A stretch of DNA of 64,000 nucleotides from Protula sp. h YS-2021 (taxonomy: Eukaryota; Annelida; Polychaeta; Sabellida; Serpulidae): NCBI GenBank assembly GCA_949752745.1, contig OX457028.1, positions 25,050,927-25,114,926 on the forward strand, given 5' to 3'. The translations under genes were made by a program, and so were the position numbers. Below are positions 52,857-61,184 of this stretch, piece after piece (position 1 is the stretch's first letter; every line of letters starts with the position of its first letter). The notes under the pieces are model-generated. The model did not search any database, was not told where the DNA came from, and saw nothing but the letters and a program-made list of their open reading frames with translations.

Positions 52857-53879
52857 TGGTTCAGATCAGTGACGGATACATTGTGGGAAATTGTTGGGGA
52901 GGGGGGGCCCTTGCCCTTTTTTATGAATGTCTCAAAGTTCTATGATTTACCATGATTTTCAGGGTTTGGTTATTGTGTGGGCGGAGGGCGGGGGGGGGGG
53001 GGGGGTTATGGGGCGAGGCCCCTGCCGATTTTCGTGACTGTCGAAAGTGTTGCGATTTGCCTTGATTTTCCGGGTTTGGTTATTGAATTCCCCGAGTGTG
53101 CCAAGGACCCCTCATTCCTGTAGGATAATCGACCAAGCGCTGCGGATTTGTAGAGACGACATATCAACAGCAACAGACACCGACTTTCTCTTCGACAGAG
53201 TATTATAACACCACAGTGATGTCAGCGGCGTTTTGGTTCGGTTGTCTGTATGAGTAGAATATTTACAGAGCAAAATCTTCACAGAGATACACTATTAAGA
53301 TTGCGGAACGTAGTTGTTGTGGGATGCGTCTCTTTCTAAGATGTAAATCATTGCAGTTTGCTTAATTAAGAGTATTTCGAGTTGGAGATGTCATCGAAAG
53401 GAGATTGTATTTTATTTTTCAAATTGGTATTTTCTTTTAGTTCATTTTGTGGTTTTGATTGTAGCAACTGCAATAAATTATACAACTCTGGCGTTTTATT
53501 CCATTCGCGTGCTTACATTAATTTCAGGGCCTTCACTGCTATACCAGAATCTTTGTGCTCTGTACGTAGCTTTTACCAATGCCTTGTGCGTTTTGTCTGT
53601 TACTTTCTCTTATATTTGTTTACTCCACGATGCAAAGTAAATGTTAAAACCTTCGAAAGACTGAATTTTTGAAGCGGTGAAAATGAGTAAAGTGCACAAG
53701 CGAATACCAAGACAGGAAAGAAGTAAAATTAATAACCTCTCCCTCCGTCCACTGCAGGCTTTTCCCATTGGGAACATCCTTGCTCCCCGCATGCCATATC
53801 GAACAGATAGTAGTAGGAAAATAAGGGTTCTGGAACAGGAAGTGACGTCATCAGACCCCCCTCCCCACTCCCCCCAGGG

Positions 53880-53945
53880 GTCGACTGTCAGAGGTGAAGA
53901 CCCCCCTACCCCCCTACCCCCCTACCCCCCTACCCCCCACCCCCC
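53880..53945. repeat. (CCCCCTA)n run in the left-arm module
   Basis: Several CCCCCCTA units in a row; the complement is TAGGGGGG, able in principle to form G-quadruplexes. The mirrored run is at 60133-60160. Confidence 0.8.
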
Positions 53946-55129
53946 CGGCTAAGAAAATTTTGCGATTTCAGCATAGTTATCCGTTTCAGACAATTCTAAG
54001 CAACTTTGGTTTTGAGGACCCCCCCCTCTTACTTAAAATTGCGATAACTTTCGTTATAGTTGACCGATTTGTATCAAAATTTCACTGTTTGATTCAGTTT
54101 TATGTAAACTTTTGTTATAAAGTAATCATAGGCTAGTTGCGCAGCTGGCTGTATGCATATTTATAGCATGTAGCCATTTTAACTTAAAACTGGGATAACT
54201 TTTGTTATACTTGACCGATTTACCTGGAAATTTCGCTGTTTGATTCAGTTTTCTATCTAGTTTTGACATAGTCATGGGCTATTTGCACACCATTTTGTTC
54301 AGTTATTTCTTGTGTTATTTCGCGGATGAATACCATTTTGGCTTGACCGCTAGATGTCTCTGCTGTACAGCTCTACAACTGTATGTGAGACATTCTGCTG
54401 AGTCAGCAATTTTAACGAGTTTGAACAAGTTACACACCATATTTTGATTGCATCGAAGTAGTATAAAAGCAGACCTTTTTGTTCTGCTTGGAAAAACTTG
54501 GACAAACTTTTAGTTTTTGGTTTTTATGACTCTATGACATTATGTGACAACATGTGACTGTGACATTTTGTAATCTATGACATTATGTGACTGTCTGTGA
54601 CTTTTTTTTTTAACATAATAGCCATATTTCTATGTCTATTTTCACTGTTATTATTATGCTAATATTTAATTAGTCATATTTCAATGGTTTTATTACAATA
54701 ACCACACGCACACACAGCATAGGAATAAGTACATGAAAGGTCTCAGAGTGTGGGGAAACCAATCAATAAATTTCAGAGTGCACTCGCTCAGAGCGTGGGA
54801 ACGATCAATAATTTGAGAAGGAATGGGATTTTCCCTACGTTAAGTCCAATGTTATGTTTTATGTTATAGTAGTTGGAAATGGTGCAAACTTTAGCAAATG
54901 TAGTTTTTGACAACATATGATATATAAAATAAGTTTTAGCATTTTACCATGGTACTTATTCAAATATTCTAAAGTTATAGTGGTGCAGAAATGGTGGTTC
55001 TAGACCAACTTAAACAAATATAGTTTTTCACGTTTCAAACAATTCTACCACTTGGTTGGTGGGTTGATTGTTGGAAAATGGGAAGTGAAAATGTGGATAG
55101 TTATGTAGGAAAACTGCGCCCATTCAAAC

Positions 55130-55235
55130 ATGTGTTCGAATGGCAAGCCCATTTAAAAGACGTGTTCGAATGGCAAGCCCATTTAAAAGACGTGTTCGAA
55201 TGGCAAGCCCATTCAAAACACGTGTTCGAATAATT
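55130..55235 (+). repeat. ~31-bp iterons in the arm
   Basis: Tandem GTGTTCGAATGGCAAGCCCA units followed by TTTAAAAGAC or TTCAAAACAC, three to four copies. Mirrored in the right arm at about 58715-58825. Confidence 0.85.
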
Positions 55236-55262
55236 TTTGGAAGATATTAGGTCGTGGTATTG

Positions 55263-55500
55263 TTCAACAAATTGTTCAACATGTTGAACATGTTCAACAA
55301 ATTGTTCAACATGTTCAACATGTTGTTCAACATGTTCAACATGTTCAACATGTTGTTCAACATGTTCAACATGTTCAACATGTTGTTCAACATGTTCAAC
55401 ATGTTCAACATGTTGTTCAACATGTTCAACATGTTGTTGTTCAACATGTTCAACATGTTGTTGTTCAACATGTTCAACATGTTGTTGTTCAACAAGTTGT
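55263..55500. repeat. Palindromic CAACATGTTG array, left arm
   Basis: About 19 AACATGTT cores spaced 9-12 bp apart (TTCAACATG units with TTG spacers). The array is self-complementary throughout and lies just upstream of a TATA box. The Asn/Met/Leu and Phe/Asn/Met open frames across it are artefacts. Confidence 0.9.
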
Positions 55501-55502
55501 TG

Positions 55503-55578
55503 TATATAAAGCTATGTTTAAAGACTTTCTCATCATTTGAATAGTGTAGGTTGAACCGAAAGGATGTATCAATGCAAC
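55503..55578 (+). pseudogene. Severed copy of the zinc-finger promoter and first codons
   Basis: TATATAAAGC at 55503-55512 and ATG at 55564 copy the right arm's promoter and start. The frame keeps MYQCNICSKSYNW and is lost where the arm ends at 55610. It is positioned to transcribe toward the PC4-like gene. Confidence 0.75.
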
Positions 55579-55661
55579 ATTTGTTCAAAATCTTACAACT
55601 GGCCACAAAGGCAAACGTGGTAAAGTTATTTCTATACATATTAAGTCAACTCACTATAAAG

Positions 55662-55669
55662 TATAAAAG
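55662..55669 (+). promoter_or_regulatory. TATA box of the PC4-like gene
   Basis: TATAAAAG, followed about 30 bp later by the presumed start site; it lies just inside the unique centre. A 28-codon upstream frame (ATG 55725, MSGVSEQQLPS) overlaps the main start in another frame. Confidence 0.55.
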
Positions 55670-55786
55670 GCAGCCGCCCTCAGACCTAACACAGCATTCT
55701 ATATCAAGATACTGAAGTGTGAACATGTCTGGAGTGAGCGAGCAACAACTACCATCTATGACAATGCTGTACAAAAGTCTGAGACA

Positions 55787-56290
55787 ATGCCTGCAGAAAA
55801 TTTTATGGTAAAGCCTGAGACAATACCTACAGCAAAGTCTAAGGCAATGCCCATGGTAAAGTCTAAGGCGAAGTCATGTCAGCAGCGTCAAAAGCGACCA
55901 CATCTTAGAAAGAGAAAAAGAGATGAGTTACCAGCTATGACGCCGCCGTGTAAAAAGCGAAAAATTAAGACAGAGCCTAAAATGAAGCGAGAACCAGAGT
56001 GTAAAGCTGCTACCACCATGAAGAAGATGGGTGTAGACGATTTACCGGTTATGATACCTATTGATGGAGAAATATATATTAAATTGGGGAAATATCAACA
56101 GAAAGTGATGGTTAACATTCGTGAATATATTACGGATCATACATCTGGGAGGTTACATCCTACCAAGAAGGGAATTTTGTTGTCATTGAACGATTGGCAC
56201 ATGCTGAAGAAGCAAATGACGTCAGTGGATCTCATGCTTCAGCAAATGGATTTGTATAAATGCAGTCACTGTCAGAAAATTGTTGAGTAG
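55787..56290 (+). CDS. Basic protein with a PC4/SUB1-like ssDNA-binding domain
   Basis: 167 residues. Residues ~1-80 are Lys/Arg-rich with two nuclear-localisation-like clusters (RKRKR ~41-45, KKRKIK ~56-61). Residues ~94-154 resemble the PC4/SUB1 (p15) C-terminal fold: IYIKLGKYQQKVMVNIREY, then TKKGILLSLNDWHMLKKQM and a hydrophobic helix (VDLMLQQMD). In SUB1 this fold dimerises and binds single-stranded DNA. The last ten residues include CSHC, possibly half a zinc site. No zinc-finger or catalytic domain. Transcribed toward the zinc-finger gene. An overlapping upstream start (55725) may tune translation, or a frameshift or unseen intron may separate a longer N-terminus. PC4 assignment is by eye; function in the element is inference. 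Confidence 0.75.
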   Translation: MPAENFMVKPETIPTAKSKAMPMVKSKAKSCQQRQKRPHLRKRKRDELPAMTPPCKKRKIKTEPKMKREPECKAATTMKKMGVDDLPVMIPIDGEIYIKLGKYQQKVMVNIREYITDHTSGRLHPTKKGILLSLNDWHMLKKQMTSVDLMLQQMDLYKCSHCQKIVE

Positions 56291-56576
56291 ACAGCGAGAT
56301 GACTGTATACATTTTAACTGCATGACGAGCTTAGTGAATGCTATGATTTCATCACCCTCAGTGTAGAAGATTGGACAAGAACTTGAAAATTAGGTTTGAC
56401 TCATATGGATATATACATTTGATATGTAGTTCAAATAAAATTGTCTTCATATGTAGGCTATGAAATTAACATGATGTATGTTAATGTGAAGTTTTTGTGA
56501 ATCTGCACATGTATTAACATAATATGTATTTGAAATAGTTTTGTTTGTATCATAATTGTACATATTTGCGATATTC

Positions 56577-56610
56577 AATAAAAACACATATGATGCTTTT
56601 CAACTTTTTA
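56577..56610. terminator. Overlapping poly(A) signals between the convergent genes
   Basis: Plus-strand AATAAA occurs at about 56578 for the PC4-like gene. On the minus strand, TTTATT near 56607 reads AATAAA for the zinc-finger gene. The two 3' ends therefore face each other or overlap. Confidence 0.5.
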
Positions 56611-56827
56611 TTTTTCTCATACAATACTTGAATATAATACATAATAATACAAAATTAACTATAATACCTAATATATGATATATGGTTTACGGGTCAATTA
56701 AAACCACGTCAGGAACCTTGCGACTTTATATGTTGCAAAGCAAGACATATATTAATACACAACGCTTAAGCGAATAAAATATTACAACATTTATAAAGTC
56801 TTTATCATAAAGTTTAGTCAAATAAGT

Positions 56828-58387
56828 CTATTTTTCTTCATCTGTTTCACTCTGCTCACTCTCCATGTCACTTTCTTCATCACTGCTGTCATACTCCTCT
56901 TCCTTATCTAGTAGCTCTTCAAAGAATGCATTGTTTTTCCTTATAGCAGCCTTTAGTGCCTTTGAATACTTGTAATCTTTTTCATCCACAAAGTACCGGG
57001 AGTTTCCGAAAAGAAGCTCCCCCCATATAAAAGCCCCGGGGCTTTACTGTTTCCCAATAGAAGCCCCGGGGCTTCTATTTGGAGTTAAAATAAAGACCTA
57101 AAAAAATCGTTTCCTAATAGAAGCCCCCTCCTTCCCTGCCAGTCTTTTAGAACTCATGTTTACTCGCAATGCAGACGCGGTTCACTTAATCCTTTGATAT
57201 GAGGCAGCCCCTAAACATGTTCTGCGTCGTTGTTTAATCCTGTGTTTTGCACAGGGCGAACAGACGCCTCCCCCCTTCCACTGCCACCTTTACTCTGGAG
57301 TATTACTAGAAATATAAGGGGCGGAGTACTGAAACAGGCGGCGTGAAGTTGCCCCCTCCTTCCCTGCAAGTCTTTTTAGAACTCGTGTTTACTCGCGATG
57401 CAGACACGGTGCACTTAATCCTTTGATGACAGGCAAACCCATAGACACGTTCTGCGTCGTTGCTTAATTCTGTGCTTCACACAAGGCAACCCCCTCCACT
57501 TTACCAGACTTGTTTAGTTACTGTTGTTTTTGTGTGTTTAGTTATTTATTATTATTTTTTTTTGGATATCCGCAGCATGTAGCGCTTAAATTGATGGTAA
57601 ATTTTCTTTTTTTCCAATAAAAACTTATCGACAACACCCCGTCCCCCCCCCAGCTAAAAAATAGAAGCCCCGGGGCTCTAATTAGGAAACTGTTTCCTAA
57701 TAGAAGCCCCGGGGCTTTTATTTGGTTCCGTAATGAGCGCCTGAAATCGGCCAGTTTCCAAATAGAAGCCCTGGGCTTTTTTTTCGGAAACCCCCGGTAA
57801 TTAAAGTCCTTTAAAATCTTTTGATAATGTTGGCTTTCTACTAGACGCTGGGTATATTTGAATAGTCTCATAAACAGTTGTTTAAGTCCATGTTTATAAA
57901 TGGGTCGAAGGTCATAGCTTGCCATTTCACGCGGATCTTCAAGTCCTTGTTCTTCATATTCTGAAACTTTTTCTTGAAATTTGTCATCATAGGCATCGTA
58001 GACTTCTTGAACCATATCATACCAGACAGAGTCTATTTCTGACTCACTTTCAGAGTCTGTTTCTGACTCACTTTCAGAGTCTGTTTCTGACTCACTTTCA
58101 GAACTCCTGTCATCGGCATCCTCACCACACTGCTCCATATGTTTGAGCAAAGCTTCTTCGCTGTTGTATAATGCACCACATTCTGCACAAGCATGTGCAT
58201 TCTTTTCAGCCATGTTAACGCTTTCACTTTCCATAGAAGATTCATCGAAAGTTTTCGTGAAAGGTAGTTTTACAGGGTTCTCCATATCCGATTCTTCGTC
58301 CACTTTTGACGTGTGAGCAACCTTTAAGTGTCTTTTAAGACTTTGTGACCAGTTGTAAGATTTTGAACAAATGTTGCATTGATACAT
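56828..58387 (-). pseudogene. Acidic C2H2 zinc-finger protein, interrupted by an 802-bp MITE
   Basis: ATG at 58387. The first finger is C4-x2-C7-x12-H20-x4-H25 (MYQCNICSKSYNW). The second (HACAECGALYNSEEALLKHM) is a C2HC-type finger. A Ser/Glu/Asp tract follows, coded by a short tandem DNA repeat at 58029-58105, then a helical domain (VWYDMVQEVYDAYDDKFQEK, RPIYKHGLKQLF). At codon 197 the frame runs into the insertion 56996-57797. Beyond it the frame resumes in register for 54 more codons, ending in an acidic tail at 56828. The uninterrupted gene was about 251 codons. The frame currently continues into the insert and stops at 57542. Probably a DNA-binding regulator; the target is unknown, but the palindromic array beside its own promoter is a candidate. 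Confidence 0.75.
56996..57797. mobile_element. 802-bp MITE with TA target duplication
   Basis: Ends CCGGGAGTTTCCGAAAAG and TTTTCGGAAACCCCCGG are inverted. TA flanks both sides (56994-56995, 57798-57799). The subterminal regions carry repeated AAGCCCCGGGGCTT palindromes (near 57040, 57063, 57665, 57706). The interior is two diverged ~220-bp direct copies (about 57125-57260 and 57350-57490 cores). No ORF of its own; TA duplication suggests mobilisation by a Tc1/mariner-superfamily enzyme. Confidence 0.88.
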
Positions 58388-58440
58388 CCTTTCGGTTCAA
58401 CCTACACTATTCAAATGATGAGAAAGTCTTTAAACATAGC

Positions 58441-58448
58441 TTTATATA
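58441..58448 (-). promoter_or_regulatory. TATA box of the zinc-finger gene, within the right arm
   Basis: TATATAAA on the minus strand, ~55 bp before the ATG, immediately after the palindromic array. Confidence 0.6.
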
Positions 58449-58452
58449 CAAC

Positions 58453-58690
58453 AACATGTTGAACATGTTGAACAACAACATGTTGAACATGTTGAACAAC
58501 AACATGTTGAACATGTTGAACAACATGTTGAACATGTTGAACAACATGTTGAACATGTTGAACAACATGTTGAACATGTTGAACAACATGTTGAACAACA
58601 TGTTGAACATGTTAAACAATATGTTGAACATGTTGAACATGTTTAACAATTTGTTGAACATGTTGAACATGTTGAACAATTTGTTGAACA
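58453..58690. repeat. Palindromic CAACATGTTG array, right arm
   Basis: Inverse counterpart of 55263-55500, upstream of the zinc-finger gene's TATA box, with slightly different unit spacing. Confidence 0.9.
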
Positions 58691-61184
58691 ATACCACGAC
58701 CTAATATCTTCCAAAAATTATTCGAACACGTGTTTGGAATGGGCTTGCCATTCGAACACGTCTTTTAAATGGGCTTGCCATTCGAACACGTCTTTTAAAT
58801 GGGCTTGCCATTCGAACACATGTTTGAATGGGCGCAGTTTTCCTACATAACTTCCCATTTTCCAACAATCAACCCACCAACCAAGTGGTAGAATTGTTTG
58901 AAACGTGAAAAACTATATTTGTTAAAGTTGGTCTAGAACCACAACTTCTGCACCACTATAACTTTAGAATATTTGAATAAGTACCATGGTAAAATGCTAA
59001 AACTTATTTTATATATCATATGTTGTCAAAAACTACATTTGCTAAAGTTTGCACCATTTTCCAACTACTATAACATAAAACATAACATTGGACTTAACGT
59101 AGGGAAAATCCCATTCCTTCTCAAATTATTGATCGTTCCCACGCTCTGAACGAGTGCACTCTGAAATTTATTGATTGGTTTCCCCACACTCTGAGACCTT
59201 TCATGTACTTATTCCTATGCTGTGTGTGCGTGTGGTTATTGTAATAAACCCATTGAAATATGACTAATTAAATATTAGCATAATAATAACAGTGAAAATA
59301 GACATAGAAATATGGCTATTATGTTAAAAAAAAGTCACAGACAGTCACATAATGTCATAGATTACATAATGTCACAGTCACATGTTGTCACATAATGTCA
59401 TAGATTACATAATGTCACAGTCACATGTTGTCACATAATGTCATAGAGTCATAAAAACCAAAAAACTAAAAGTTTGTCCAAGTTTTTCCAAGCAGAACAA
59501 AAAGGTCTGCTTTTATACTACTTCGATGCAATCAAAATATGGTGTGTAACTTGTTCAAACTCGTTAAAATTGCTGACTCAGCAGAATGTCTCACATACAG
59601 TTGTAGAGCTGTACAGCAGAGACATCTAGCGGTCAAGCCAAAATGGTATTCATCCGCGAAATAACACAAGAAATAACTGAACAAAATGGTGAAATTTTCA
59701 TGTAAATCGGCCAAGTATAACAAAAGTTATCCCAGTTTTAAGTTAAAATGGCTACATGCTATAAATATGCATACAGCCAGCTGTGCAAATAGCCCATGAC
59801 TATGTCAAAACTAGATAGAAAACTGAATCAAACAGCGAAATTTCCAGGTAAATCGGTCAGGTATAACATAAGTTATCCCAGTTTTAAGTTAAAATGGCTA
59901 CATGCTATAAATATGCATACAGCCAGCTGCGCAACTAGCCTATGATTACTTTATAACAAAAGTTTACATAAAACTGAATCAAACAGTGAAATTTTGATAC
60001 AAATCGGTCAACTATAACGAAAGTTATCGCAATTTTAAGTAAGAGGGGGGGGGGGGGGGGTCCTCAAAACCAAAGTTGCTTAGAATTGTCTGAAACGGAT
60101 AACTATGCTGAAATCGCAAAATTTTCTTAGCCGGGGGGGGGGTGGGGGGTAGGGGGGTCTTCACCTCTGACAGTCGACCCCTGGGGGGGAGGGGGGGTCT
60201 GATGACGTCACTTCCTGTTCCAGAACCCTTATTTTCCTACTACTATCTGTTCGATATGGCATGCGGGGAGCAAGGATGTTCCCAATGGGAAAAGCCTGCA
60301 GTGGACGGAGGGAGAGGTTATTAATTTTACTTCTTTCCTGTCTTGGTATTCGCTTGTGCACTTTACTCATTTTCACCGCTTCAAAATTTCAGTCTTTCGA
60401 AGGTTTTAACATTTACTTTGCATCGTGGAGTAAACAAATATAAGAGAAAGTAACAGACAAAACGCACAAGGCATTGGTAAAAGCTACGTACAGAGCACAA
60501 AGATTCTGGTATAGCAGTGAAGGCTCTGAAATTAATGTAAGCACGCGAAGGGAATAAAACGCCGCTTGGACAGAGTTGTATAATTTATTGCAGTTGCTAC
60601 AATCAAAACCACAAAATGAAATAAAAGAAAATATCAACTTGAAAAATAAAATACAATCTCCTGTCGATGACATCTCCAACTCGAAATACTCTTAATTAAG
60701 CAAACTGCAATGATTTACATCTTAGAAAGAGACGCATCCCACAACAACTACGTTCCGCAGTCTTAATAGTGTATCTCTGTGAAGCTTTTGCTCTGTAAAT
60801 ATTCTACTCATACAGACAACCGAACCAAAACGCCGCTGACATCACTGTGGTGTTATAATACTCTGTGGAAGAGAAATTCGGTGTCTGTTGCTATTGATAT
60901 GTCGTCTCTACAAATCCGCAGCGCTTGGTCGATTGTCCTACAGGAATGAGGGGTCCTGGGCACACTCGGGGAATTCAATAACCAAACCCGGAAAATCAAG
61001 GCAAATCGCAACACTTTAGACAGTCACGAAAATCGGCAGGGGTCTCGCCCCATAACCCCCCGCCCTCACAATAACCAAACCCTGAAAGTCATGGTAAATC
61101 ATAGAACTTTGAGACATTCACAAAAAAAGGGCAAGGCCCCCCCCCAACACCTTCCCACAATGCATCCGTCACTGATCTGAACCA

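Larger units (their letters stand above)
52857..55610 (+). repeat. Left arm of the large inverted repeat
   Basis: Starts at TGGTTCAGATCAGTGACGG and ends inside a copy of the first ~16 codons of the zinc-finger gene (MYQCNICSKSYNW), after which sequence diverges. In order: two ~130-bp subrepeats ending GGGTTTGGTTATTG, G/C module, two ~145-bp subrepeats (AACTTTTGTTATA... GCTGTATGCATATTTATAGC), iterons, CAACATGTTG array, TATA box, truncated ORF. Confidence 0.92.
52670..61184. mobile_element. Large inverted-repeat element carrying PC4-like and zinc-finger genes
   Basis: Arms 52857-55610 and 58341-61184 are inverted copies flanking a 2.7-kb unique centre. Long stretches are identical, with a few substitutions and differing tandem-repeat copy number. 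An extra copy of the G/C-rich module sits outside the left arm (52670-52856). The centre holds two convergent genes. No polymerase, replicase, integrase or transposase is visible and no target duplication could be defined. It does not match any element class I can name; it could be a non-autonomous fold-back transposon or an integrated relic of a DNA-virus-like replicon. Confidence 0.8.
58341..61184 (-). repeat. Right arm of the large inverted repeat
   Basis: Inverse of 52857-55610. It differs by an extra ATAATGTCATAGATTACA unit near 59345-59440 and an extra ~145-bp subrepeat near 59690-59990, so the arms are separately evolved DNA and not a mirrored assembly artefact. Confidence 0.92.

Noticed and set aside
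53677..53952. 91-residue frame duplicated in both arms (also 60161-60376)
   Set aside because: Identity is explained by the arms being copies; the frame runs into C-rich repeat and has no domain.
55247..55639. Asn/Met/Leu-repeat protein frames across the palindromic arrays (also 58345-58704)
   Set aside because: They are translations of the CAACATGTTG DNA repeat, open on both strands, with no other protein-like sequence.
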